Source: Chloroflexota bacterium (GTDB lineage Bacteria > Chloroflexota > Anaerolineae > Aggregatilineales > Phototrophicaceae). Taken from it: a stretch of 64,000 nt of DNA. Under the pieces are notes generated by a model. The model saw nothing but the letters and a program-made list of their open reading frames with translations, made no database searches and had not been told where the DNA came from. Positions 9,135-17,964 of this stretch are shown here, piece after piece. The translations under genes and the position numbers were made by a program. Each line of letters opens with the position of its first letter. Positions within the stretch are counted from its first letter, which is position 1. The stretch covers positions 1 to 64,000 of the forward strand of contig WTGF01000096.1 of NCBI GenBank assembly GCA_011525385.1. Direction: 5' to 3'.

Positions 9135-9799
9135 CATTCGCTCGCCAAGTCGAAGCAAAGCGCTATGTGAATCTATCGATCAAGAGTTCGTCGGCTGCGG
9201 AGAGTGTGACCTTGGCTTTCGACTTTGAAGAAGTGCCAGTACTGGAAACCGAGCGGCTTTGCTTGCGGCGCATCCTGCCCAGCGACCTGGCGGCTTGGGC
9301 GGAGGTCTGGCAGTGCGTCAGCGTGAGGCAATACTTGCTTGAATTTGAAGGGGTTCCCGATGATTCGGCAGTATGGTCTATCATGGAATGGGCGGAGCGC
9401 ATTTTCAGTCGGAAGACGGGCATTCGCTGGGCGATCACGCTGAAACCAAACGATCGTATGATAGGCTCATGCGGTTTCCATTTGTACGAAGCACATAACA
9501 GACGGTTGGAAATCGGCTACGAGTTGCATAAGGCGTACTGGCGAAGGGGAATCATGACCGAGGCGGTTACTGAAGTTTTACGCTTCTGTTTTGATTGCCT
9601 GAATGTTCATCGCGTCGAAGCCGATGTAACCGAAGGCAACATCGCATCGGCTGCCTTGTTGCGAAAGCTGGGGTTTGTCTTGGAAGGCCTTTGGCGCGAG
9701 CGCGTCTATTCGCGCGGCGCCTATCATGGCATGTGGCAATTTGGCCTTTTGGAACCGGAATATCGGGGACATGCGGGCGCCGAATGCTCCGATTTCTAG
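9131..9799 (+). CDS. GNAT-family N-acetyltransferase (RimJ/RimL type)
   Basis: 222 residues. The core from residue ~40 fits the Acetyltransf_3 pattern: LETERLCLRRILPSDL at the start, EIGYELHKAYWRRGIMTEAV around the acetyl-CoA-binding loop (RRGIMTEA as the R/QxxGxG/A equivalent), and NIASAALLRKLGFVLEG near the end. Relatives acetylate ribosomal-protein N-termini or small molecules; the substrate is unknown. It overlaps the preceding Fe-S gene by 4 bp (ATGA). The first ~35 residues are not family-typical, so the true start could be further in. The glycosyltransferase array begins 57 bp downstream. Confidence 0.85.
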   Translation: MTFARQVEAKRYVNLSIKSSSAAESVTLAFDFEEVPVLETERLCLRRILPSDLAAWAEVWQCVSVRQYLLEFEGVPDDSAVWSIMEWAERIFSRKTGIRWAITLKPNDRMIGSCGFHLYEAHNRRLEIGYELHKAYWRRGIMTEAVTEVLRFCFDCLNVHRVEADVTEGNIASAALLRKLGFVLEGLWRERVYSRGAYHGMWQFGLLEPEYRGHAGAECSDF

Positions 9800-9856
9800 C
9801 ACCGCCATTTTGAATCGCAGATTGTTGACGGCGATTGTCGCTTTGTTGATTCGCCC

Positions 9857-11776
9857 ATGATTTTCTTAGCACAGCATCGGATGAGTTCAATGCGGGTCAG
9901 CGAGATCAAACATCTCTTCGCCATGACGCTGATCCTGCTGTTCGCATCTGCTATTGGGGGAATGGGTTTGAATGCCGACGTCATCTGGGCGGATGAATTG
10001 TCTTCAGTGGCTCATATGGGGGCATTTAATCCTCCACATTCGCCTCAACAGGTCCTGCAATCCATTCGCGAACACGCGCCCGACCATGTACCTCTATTTT
10101 ATCTACTGGGCGCAGGATGGTCTCGATTAGTAGGCTGGACGCCTTTGGCATTGCGCTACTTGTCTTTGTTGGTCGGCGTCGCCATGCTCGCGTGGTTCTA
10201 TAAATATACCCGTTACGCCGTCGACAAACGCACAGCCCTCGTAGCGGCCTTTCTCCTGGCAAACAACGCCTTCGCGCTATTTTATTTTCACGAACTCCGT
10301 GGCTACACGCTATTGCTGCTTCTCGTAGTCCTACATTCGTGCCTGTATTGGCGTTTCATTCAGCAAGCGCGTCATTCATGGCTGTTATGGATGCTATTTA
10401 CAGCATCAACCGCGGCCATGTTGTATTCACATGTGCTCGGGCTTATCGTGCTGGCGAGTTTAGGGATTTCAAATCTACTGGTCGAACGTAATTCACGTAA
10501 AACCGTCGCGGTGCTCATTGGATGGGCTTTTGGATTCAGTCTGTTCTTGCCATATTTGAGTACAATGTTGTCAGACGCATTGACTTGGGGCGAAACAAAG
10601 CGCGCAACGTCGGCTACTCTGTTAGGTGAGCCTCTAGTTGCCCTGCTTGCCAATGGGCTTGGTGTGCTGTTGATTCCATTGGCCATAAACCTTGCTTACC
10701 AATTACGCTGTAGATATCATCGCTTTGTCTGGAGACAATTGCTGCTGTCGACCATTCTTGGCGCAATACTGGTGCTAATAAGCTGGACGTTTGACCTGAT
10801 AGCCGCGAACCGCATGCGCTACTTTCTGGTTTTGTGGATCCCGGCCATTATCCTCATCGCCTACAGCCTTACAGCGCTTACGCGATCAGATGGCGTCATA
10901 GCCCTTATCGCCGTGATATGGGCTGTGGCCGGTATCCATTTCGCGCAATCCGGGCTGATCCAAGAGTACGCGACAGTTGGGAAACGAACGTGGCAGTATC
11001 CCCCCCTACATAACTATGTTCAGTTTCTTCACGGAAAGGTGCGCTCGAATGATTTCTTGGTTGGATTTACGGAGTCCCTTTCGTTAAACGAAAATAGAAG
11101 CAACTACGACTGGGGGATCTCGGATTACTACTTTGACGCCCTGCTTGGCATCGACGGCCTGTTTCTACACACGAACCTGAAGCGCTATCGCCTGGAGGAA
11201 GACGTCCGATCCATTCTTGAAGCGCGTCCGCTTATCTTACTCGCTCACGACCAGAGCAACGCGCCGCTGAACTACGCCGGAACGTTAGCGGTTGTCCAGG
11301 ATGTCTTCGTGCCCTGCGATCTCTTGGTAGACGAGCCGACGCTATTGATTCGCAGATACGCGCATGCAATCATGGGATGCAATCACGAAGCTGCGCCGAT
11401 TGAGTACGACAACGGCATCCGCGTTGTCGACCGGGCCCTGCGATTAGATTCTGACGCGGAGCGGATAGAAGCGCTTATTTGGTGGGATGTGCCGGGTGAA
11501 GCCATGCTGGACGAATACAATATTTCCTTACAAATCATCTCATCAGAAGGGAAGAATGTCCGACAAACCGATCGTCACCTTTATAATAATGTCGTGCCAT
11601 GGTCTGTGGTCGATTTGTCGACAGAAAATTTACCCGCCGATGACTACGCGCTTGTGTTGATCTTGTACAGACGTGATTCGGGGTCGAAAGTTGTCGGAGT
11701 GGATCAATCAACTGACGAGTTCGGCAGTATACTTCCCTTACTGGGATTCACCAAGCGACTGGAAGATTCCAATTGA
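9857..11776 (+). CDS. GT-C membrane glycosyltransferase paralogue 1 of 7 (GT39/ArnT-like)
   Basis: 639 residues. The N-terminal ~390 residues are strongly hydrophobic (about ten membrane segments) with GT-C signatures. An acidic Asp46-Glu47 pair (IWADELSS) lies in the first external loop, followed by DHVPL at 76-80 and FHELRGY in the second loop region. The last ~240 residues are extracytoplasmic: a conserved part with SDYYFDALLGIDG, a Cys487/Cys508 pair shared by all seven copies, and a terminal beta-sandwich. Such enzymes move sugars from polyprenyl-phosphate donors outside the membrane; donor and acceptor are unknown. ATG codons at 9881 and 9890 are alternative starts. It is closest to paralogue 3, with which it shares HE(L/I)RGY instead of HDIRMY. 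Confidence 0.87.
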   Translation: MIFLAQHRMSSMRVSEIKHLFAMTLILLFASAIGGMGLNADVIWADELSSVAHMGAFNPPHSPQQVLQSIREHAPDHVPLFYLLGAGWSRLVGWTPLALRYLSLLVGVAMLAWFYKYTRYAVDKRTALVAAFLLANNAFALFYFHELRGYTLLLLLVVLHSCLYWRFIQQARHSWLLWMLFTASTAAMLYSHVLGLIVLASLGISNLLVERNSRKTVAVLIGWAFGFSLFLPYLSTMLSDALTWGETKRATSATLLGEPLVALLANGLGVLLIPLAINLAYQLRCRYHRFVWRQLLLSTILGAILVLISWTFDLIAANRMRYFLVLWIPAIILIAYSLTALTRSDGVIALIAVIWAVAGIHFAQSGLIQEYATVGKRTWQYPPLHNYVQFLHGKVRSNDFLVGFTESLSLNENRSNYDWGISDYYFDALLGIDGLFLHTNLKRYRLEEDVRSILEARPLILLAHDQSNAPLNYAGTLAVVQDVFVPCDLLVDEPTLLIRRYAHAIMGCNHEAAPIEYDNGIRVVDRALRLDSDAERIEALIWWDVPGEAMLDEYNISLQIISSEGKNVRQTDRHLYNNVVPWSVVDLSTENLPADDYALVLILYRRDSGSKVVGVDQSTDEFGSILPLLGFTKRLEDSN

Positions 11777-11839
11777 TGCGCGTTCTCATGTTCTTGTGAT
11801 GTCCCGCTCTTGGTGAATTCATCCTGGAACTATAGACAG

Positions 11840-13747
11840 ATGAAACCTGCGGACACTTCTAAAGCCACGATCCAAAGAAATCGCCTAGCAGCAATTGCCG
11901 CCATGACGATCATATTGCTGCTGGCATTCGCGGGGGGCGCTCATGGGTTGGATCTGGATCCGATATGGGCGGACGAGTTGGCATCGGTCACATTTATGGG
12001 CGCTTTTAATCCGCCATATTCGCCGACGCAGGTGATAGAGTCCGTTCAGGAATATAGCCCGGATCAAGCCCCCCTCTATTTTATCCTGGGCGCTTACTGG
12101 GCTCAGGTCGCGGGTTGGTCGCAGTTTTCACTTCGAAGCCTGTCTCTTCTTTGGGCCGTGGTATTCGTCGCTGGGCTGTATCGCTTTGCTCACGATGTTT
12201 TCGACAAGCGCGCCGCGCTATTCGCTGCGCTGCTCATGATTACGAACAGCTTCGTAGTTCTTTATTTTCATGATATTCGCATGTACACCATGCTCATGGC
12301 GCTTGGCATATTGCACACTTGGCTGTACTGGAGACTGGCGCACAATCATCATGCCACTCGATCCACTTGGTGTCTTTTCGTTGTATCGTCGGCACTGCTT
12401 TTCTACACGCACAACTTCTCGACAATCCTTTTTGCGGGGTTGGGTTCGTATCATGTTCTTTTAGCCGGTAAATCTCGTCGTTGGTTACAGATCGTTTTGG
12501 GGTGGTGTTTGGGGGCGGTGATCTTTGCGCCCTATGCTCCCTATGTCATCGCCGGTCTACAGTTTAATCAGGGAGTTACCGCCAACCCGCTGGGGACGCC
12601 CGATGTACTAAAACTGTTCGTCTATCTGCTGGTCAATGGCGCAAGTTTACTTTGGCTGCCAATTCTCTCAATTGGCGCGGTGGCGCTGTGGCAGAAGCGC
12701 GATCCATCAGTCCTGCGCCTAGTTTTCATTGCTCTGGTAATGGTCGGTTTAATCCTGGCTCTCAACTGGCGTTATGGGATCATAACTGCGACAAGGTTGC
12801 GTTACTTCTTGGTTGCGTGGTCTCTTATTGCTATTCTCATTGCCGTCGGACTTACGTCTATTCGTCATTGGAAAGCAGTGGCTGTCCTATTCACGATACT
12901 ATGGACTGTAGCCGGCTATCAGTTTCTTCAGTCAGGCGAAGTGATTAACTATGCAGGATTGATGGCGCGTGATAGGCAATATCCACCTCTTCAGGACTAC
13001 GTTTTCGCCTTGCGCGGCAAGACGCAAGGCTTGGATTATCTCATCGGGTTCACCGCGGACGAGGACCATCGCGTCAGTCGCGTTTCCTATAACAGTTCGA
13101 ACAGCACTTCCGACTATTATCTCGGGACACAGTTGGGCATAGATGGCACGTTCCTCCACTCAAGCAAGAAGCGCTATCGCCTTGAGCAAGATGTGCGAGA
13201 TATCATGGATTCCCATCCTCACGTTCTGCTTGCGCACGACCCTTCAGGCGTCCCGCTTAACTATGCCAGAACGCTTGCGATCATTGAAGAAGCTTACGTA
13301 CCGTGTACATCTTTGGTGGAGGAGCCAGCGTTGCGGATTCGCAAATACACGCATCCTGTAATGCGCTGCGATCACCAACCCGCTCCCATTGCTTACGACA
13401 ATGACATACGATTAATCGACCGCGCCGCGACTTACGATGCCGACGCAGAGATTGTTCAAGCGCTGACCTGGTGGGATGTTCCTGACGCGGAAACATTGGA
13501 CGAATACAACATTTCCCTTCAAATCATAACTGCGGATTGGCAAAACATAAGACAGATCGATCGTCATCTCTATGACTACATAGTTCCTTGGAACACGCTG
13601 GAACTGTCTACTGCCGGGTTGTCCGAGGGCAGTTATCGGATGGTGTTAGTCCTGTACAATCGCCAGACAGGTGTAAAGATTGCTGGAGTTGACAAGACAA
13701 ATGGGGAAACCGGTGGTTTTCATACCTTGCTGGCATTCGAAGTTTAG
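11840..13747 (+). CDS. GT-C membrane glycosyltransferase paralogue 2 of 7
   Basis: 635 residues from the ATG at 11840; an upstream TTG (11810) in the same frame is less likely. Same plan as its neighbours: acidic pair in IWADELAS, FHDIRMY, a TRLRYFL motif, SDYYLGTQLGIDG, two conserved Cys (PCTS and MRCDH) and the terminal beta-sandwich (WWDVP to the end). It departs from the family in DQAPLY, where all other copies have His in place of Gln. N-terminal signatures resemble paralogue 6 while the C-terminal third (LLAHDPSGVPLNYA) follows paralogues 1 and 3, so it may be mosaic. It begins 63 bp after paralogue 1. Confidence 0.86.
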   Translation: MKPADTSKATIQRNRLAAIAAMTIILLLAFAGGAHGLDLDPIWADELASVTFMGAFNPPYSPTQVIESVQEYSPDQAPLYFILGAYWAQVAGWSQFSLRSLSLLWAVVFVAGLYRFAHDVFDKRAALFAALLMITNSFVVLYFHDIRMYTMLMALGILHTWLYWRLAHNHHATRSTWCLFVVSSALLFYTHNFSTILFAGLGSYHVLLAGKSRRWLQIVLGWCLGAVIFAPYAPYVIAGLQFNQGVTANPLGTPDVLKLFVYLLVNGASLLWLPILSIGAVALWQKRDPSVLRLVFIALVMVGLILALNWRYGIITATRLRYFLVAWSLIAILIAVGLTSIRHWKAVAVLFTILWTVAGYQFLQSGEVINYAGLMARDRQYPPLQDYVFALRGKTQGLDYLIGFTADEDHRVSRVSYNSSNSTSDYYLGTQLGIDGTFLHSSKKRYRLEQDVRDIMDSHPHVLLAHDPSGVPLNYARTLAIIEEAYVPCTSLVEEPALRIRKYTHPVMRCDHQPAPIAYDNDIRLIDRAATYDADAEIVQALTWWDVPDAETLDEYNISLQIITADWQNIRQIDRHLYDYIVPWNTLELSTAGLSEGSYRMVLVLYNRQTGVKIAGVDKTNGETGGFHTLLAFEV

Positions 13748-13828
13748 AATCGGCGATACCTGTAGTCTCCAAATCAACTGGGCGCGTTACGCATTGGGAC
13801 TATCCGCGCTGCAGCACCCGTCTACGCT

Positions 13829-15739
13829 ATGCCAAATCTGAGTGAGATGCCACCAGGCGGGTCGCTTGACCGCGCGCGAGTGTCGGCGCTGTTTCTGATG
13901 GCGCTGGTCCTGTTGCTGGCATATTCTTTTGGTCTATTTGGTTTGAATGCTGACGTCATCTGGGCCGACGAACTGTCATCATTGGCGCACATGGGCGCGT
14001 TTGACTCTCATCATACGCCGATGCAGGTTTTGGAATCCATTTCATTGCGCGCGCGTGATCACGTGCCGCTCTATTTCCTGTTGGGAGCAGGGTGGTCCCA
14101 CTTGGCGGGCTGGTCTCAATTCTCAATGCGCTACCCTTCGCTGTTGGCTGGCATCGCAATGATTGCGGCGCTATATGGATACGTGAGAGTTACCGTTGAC
14201 AAACGAACAGCGCTTATAGCCGCATTTCTTATGGCAAATAACGCGTTCGTCTTGATCTATTTTCATGAAATACGGGGTTACACACTGCTTCTGCTTTTGG
14301 CAGTCATCCATTCCTGGCTCTATTGGCGGCTTAATCGCGGCGCGCGTCATTCGCGGCTCCTGTTGGCCCTCTTCGTCGTATCGGGCTCGGCGATGTTGTA
14401 TACGCATGTGTTTGGCCTTGTCATGCTGGCTGCGCTGGGCGCGACTCACATTCTTGTGGACCGCCGTTCGAGCCAGTCCAACCTGGTGTTAAGCGGGTGG
14501 ATCGCTGGCTTGGCGCTTTTTGTACCGCATTTGTGGACGATGCTATCGGGTGCAGTAACTTGGGGAGCAACCGAACGCGCCGTACTGGCGACACAATTGG
14601 CCGAGCCCCTGGTTGCGCTGCTTACTAACGGCCTGGGCGTTCTCTTTATTCCCTTGGCTTTAAATCTCGCCTACCGGCACTGGGGGGAAAGACATCCCGA
14701 GATTACAAAACTCTTGCTGCTAACAGCTATTTTGGGCGCCGCTTTTGTGCTGGTAAGCTGGATGTTCGACCTTATAACCTTAAGCCGAATGCGCTATTTT
14801 CTTTTGTTGTGGTTCCCGTTCATGATTCTTTTCGCATATAGTATAACCTTGCTGTCTCGTTCAACCCTGTTTACTGTTGTATTCGTTGTTATCTGGGCAT
14901 TAGCGGGAATTAGTCTTGGGCGATCCGGACAGATTCTTCAATACGCGGGGTTCTCTGCTCTGTCCGGCGAATACCCGTCTTTGCAGTACTTTACTTCTTC
15001 GCTTAAAGATAAGGTGAGCCCGGGTGATTTCCTGGTCGGCTTTTCGGAGTCGCTTTCTCTCAACGAAAAGCGAGAAGGCTATGATTGGAGCATCTCCGAC
15101 TATTACCTGGATGCCCAACTCGGCATTGATGGCGTGTTTCTTCATGCCAATCTTAAGCGCTACCGGCTTTCAGAAGACACGCGCGACATACTCGCTGCGC
15201 ATCCGCATATTTTGCTCGCGCACGATCCGAGCGATGTCCCGCTCAACTACGCTAATACCCTGGCAATGGTTCAGGAAGTTCTCGCGCCATGTGGCGAGTT
15301 GGTTGATGAACCAGCGTTGTCAATTCGCAAATATGCCCATCCTGTTATGGGCTGCGACCATGAACGCGCGTCAATTCACTACGAAAATGGCCTGCGCTTG
15401 TTGGACCGCGCCAGCCACTTCGATAATGAGGGCCAGCGAATAGAGGCATTGACCTGGTGGGAGGTCCCGGACGGAGAGATGTTGAACCAATACAATATTT
15501 CGCTGCAAATCATCAGCTCGGATTGGCAAAACGTTCGACAAATCGATCGCCATCTTTATGACGGATTGGTCCCTTGGAGTGTCATCGAGCTGTCCACTGC
15601 AGATCTGCCCCCCGACGACTATCGGCTCGTGTTGATCTTGTACAATCGAGAGAACGGGTCCAAAGTCCAAGGGGGCGATGAACTCAGCGGCGAATCAGCC
15701 GGCATACTTCCAATACTGCGTTTTTCTGTCGACACCTAA
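13829..15739 (+). CDS. GT-C membrane glycosyltransferase paralogue 3 of 7
   Basis: 636 residues, ATG start. It carries the acidic pair in IWADELSS, DHVPLY, FHEIRGY, SRMRYFL, SDYYLDAQLGIDG, the conserved Cys pair (PCGE and MGCDH) and the beta-sandwich. Clearly the nearest relative of paralogue 1 through the whole length; for example both have VDKRTAL and EPLVALL(A/T)NGLGVL. That the closest pair is separated by paralogue 2 suggests duplication followed by insertion or exchange. The 223-bp gap after it, the largest in the array, contains a GC-rich hairpin repeat. Confidence 0.87.
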   Translation: MPNLSEMPPGGSLDRARVSALFLMALVLLLAYSFGLFGLNADVIWADELSSLAHMGAFDSHHTPMQVLESISLRARDHVPLYFLLGAGWSHLAGWSQFSMRYPSLLAGIAMIAALYGYVRVTVDKRTALIAAFLMANNAFVLIYFHEIRGYTLLLLLAVIHSWLYWRLNRGARHSRLLLALFVVSGSAMLYTHVFGLVMLAALGATHILVDRRSSQSNLVLSGWIAGLALFVPHLWTMLSGAVTWGATERAVLATQLAEPLVALLTNGLGVLFIPLALNLAYRHWGERHPEITKLLLLTAILGAAFVLVSWMFDLITLSRMRYFLLLWFPFMILFAYSITLLSRSTLFTVVFVVIWALAGISLGRSGQILQYAGFSALSGEYPSLQYFTSSLKDKVSPGDFLVGFSESLSLNEKREGYDWSISDYYLDAQLGIDGVFLHANLKRYRLSEDTRDILAAHPHILLAHDPSDVPLNYANTLAMVQEVLAPCGELVDEPALSIRKYAHPVMGCDHERASIHYENGLRLLDRASHFDNEGQRIEALTWWEVPDGEMLNQYNISLQIISSDWQNVRQIDRHLYDGLVPWSVIELSTADLPPDDYRLVLILYNRENGSKVQGGDELSGESAGILPILRFSVDT

Positions 15740-15819
15740 GTAGTACCAATAAAATAATGTGAAAAATTCTCATTTGTAGCGAAAGTTCTGGATCTAATCC
15801 AAGTCCCGCCGAACGCGCT

Positions 15820-15862
15820 CCCCCTCCCTGATGCTTCGGGGAGGGGGCCGGGGGGTGGGGTT
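15820..15862. repeat. GC-rich hairpin repeat inside the glycosyltransferase array
   Basis: CCCCCTCCC at 15820-15828 pairs perfectly with GGGAGGGGG at 15839-15847, followed by a G-rich tail ending GGGGTTGAA. Related sequence occurs at 52663-52704, and a degenerate copy with the same CTCCCCCTC start at 52241-52271, so it is a dispersed intergenic element. It fills part of the 15740-15962 gap; I see no gene there. Confidence 0.6.
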
Positions 15863-15962
15863 GAATAAATGCATTTTCGTATTCTCATTACTTACTTGGA
15901 ATTACTTAGATACATTTGTGGTGGACGAGACTTTCATGGTAAGGCTCTGCCGCCCGACACAT

Positions 15963-17894
15963 ATGAAGCCAACAGCCATCGCATCTCGTATTATGGTCGC
16001 TACAAAAGACACTCTCAGACAGCCCGGTGGGCTAACAATCATCCTCGCCGTTCTTCTGCTGGTTTTTGCACTTGGCGTCAGCGGCGCAAATGGCTATATC
16101 TTCCGTACGGACGAACTGTTTTCTGTCTCCAATATGGGCGGGTTTGATCCTCCTTACGATCCTGCCGAGATTATTTACTCGATTTCACAATTCAGCCCGG
16201 ATCATGCCCCGCTGTTTTTCTTGCTTGGCGCGGGCTGGGCGAGTGTCGCGGGCTGGACACAGTTCGCCTTGCGCATGTTTGCTGTTTTGACGGCGATTGT
16301 GATGATCGCCTGTTTGTATCGTTATGCGACCGATGCCTTCGATTACCGAACCGGTCTGCTTTCATCGATCTTGATGGGCACGTCCGCATACTTGGTCCTG
16401 CATTTTCACGACTTTCGCATGTATCCGCTATTGCTGTTGCTTGCGATCGTTCACAGTTGGCTCTATTGGCGGCTGGAGAGCGGACGGGCGTCCAATCAGT
16501 GGAACTGGATCCTATTTGTTTTGTCAGCGATATCGCTGGTTTATACGCATACATTTTCGGTCATACTATTTGCCGGACTGGCGGCTTTTCACCTGATTCT
16601 TGCGCGCAAATCAAATTACTTTATGAAGATTTGGGCGGGATGGGCGATAGCCGCGATTGCTTATCTGCCATATTTTTCCACAACAGTGGCTGCGCTGAAA
16701 CAAGCGGCTCAAATCGAAAAAGTGACCACAGCCGCCGCGAGTATCGGAGAACTGATTGGGACTTTCGCGCATCTGTTGACGAATGGCGCTGACTGGCTTC
16801 TGGTTCCCTTTGGCGTATCAGTCGTATATGGCGTCCTTCGCCTTCGAGATCGCGCCTTTTCGAGGCTGATGTTTCTTGCGATTGCAATGCTCGTCGTCCC
16901 GCTCGCGCTTAACGAACTGGTGGGTTTGATTCCGCTCTCGAGGATGCGCTATTTCCTGATACTTTGGTTTCCCTTCCTCTTTCTTTTTGCCCGCGGGATC
17001 ACGCTATTGCCACGCTGGACATGGCTGACGCCGATTCTTGTGATTGCCTGGTCGATTGCCGGGTATCAGTATTATCATTCTGAGGATGTGCTACTTTACA
17101 TAGGGGGCATGTCCAAGACGCGCAACTATCCCGCTCTGGACGATTATGTGAGACAGTTGCGGGACAAAGTTCGGTCGGAAGACTTTCTGCTCGGTTTCGC
17201 CCGCAATTACTATCTCAATCACGATCACAAACATGGCAAGAGCGTGTCCGACTATTATACGCAGTTGCAACTAGGGATCGACGGCGCCTTCGTGCGCAGC
17301 CGGGCGGTCGGTCCTTGGCTGGTCGAGGAAATGCATGAATTGATTGACGGGCATCCTTATCTGTTGTTCGCGTATGAACCGCAAAACTCGCCTGAGGGAC
17401 TTGAGGGCGCCAAACACATGATGCACAGCAGGTACAAAGCCTGCGACGTCCTGGTTGATTCCAGGGCGCTCTATGTACAAAGATTCGTCGATCCCGCCCT
17501 GGATTGCGATCGAGATTATCTGCGTATCGAATACGAAAATGGCATTGCAATTGCCGATCGCTATGTTGGGTTCCAGCCGGATGCCGCTCTTTTGACGATA
17601 CTGATCGGCTGGGATGTACCCAACCAGCGTTTGTTGAATGAGTTCAGTTTCTCGCTCCAGGTTCATACGCCGGGAGGAGAAAAGGTCGCGCAGGGACATA
17701 GCGACTTTTATCTGCATCAGTTTTCGCGAAAGTGGAACACTCTTGAACTGCCTATCGCCGGTATCGCTCCTGGTGAGTATCGTCTGGTTGTCATTCTGTA
17801 TAATACCGAGAGCGGGAAGAAAGTCAGCGGGGTCGATGTTTCCACGGGCGAAACGGGCCCGCTACTTCCGATTCTTTCGTTTACTGTAGAATAG
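15963..17894 (+). CDS. GT-C membrane glycosyltransferase paralogue 4 of 7
   Basis: 643 residues from the ATG at 15963. The frame stays open upstream to 15831, but that stretch runs through the repeat and gives a non-family N-terminus; ATG 15936 is also possible. Family motifs: acidic pair in FRTDELFS, DHAPLF, FHDFRMY, SRMRYFL, SDYYTQLQLGIDG, Cys pair (KACD and LDCD), and a beta-sandwich beginning near IGWDVP. It groups with paralogues 5 and 6 by TNMG/SNMG in the first loop and NELVGLIP before the RMRYF motif. It opens the second half of the array after the only long gap. Confidence 0.86.
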   Translation: MKPTAIASRIMVATKDTLRQPGGLTIILAVLLLVFALGVSGANGYIFRTDELFSVSNMGGFDPPYDPAEIIYSISQFSPDHAPLFFLLGAGWASVAGWTQFALRMFAVLTAIVMIACLYRYATDAFDYRTGLLSSILMGTSAYLVLHFHDFRMYPLLLLLAIVHSWLYWRLESGRASNQWNWILFVLSAISLVYTHTFSVILFAGLAAFHLILARKSNYFMKIWAGWAIAAIAYLPYFSTTVAALKQAAQIEKVTTAAASIGELIGTFAHLLTNGADWLLVPFGVSVVYGVLRLRDRAFSRLMFLAIAMLVVPLALNELVGLIPLSRMRYFLILWFPFLFLFARGITLLPRWTWLTPILVIAWSIAGYQYYHSEDVLLYIGGMSKTRNYPALDDYVRQLRDKVRSEDFLLGFARNYYLNHDHKHGKSVSDYYTQLQLGIDGAFVRSRAVGPWLVEEMHELIDGHPYLLFAYEPQNSPEGLEGAKHMMHSRYKACDVLVDSRALYVQRFVDPALDCDRDYLRIEYENGIAIADRYVGFQPDAALLTILIGWDVPNQRLLNEFSFSLQVHTPGGEKVAQGHSDFYLHQFSRKWNTLELPIAGIAPGEYRLVVILYNTESGKKVSGVDVSTGETGPLLPILSFTVE

Positions 17895-17964
17895 AGCTAG
17901 CGCTTCAACCTCATTCTTGGGAGAAGTCGCAATTGGCAACTTTCCCGACTGGGGAGGCTTGGTC

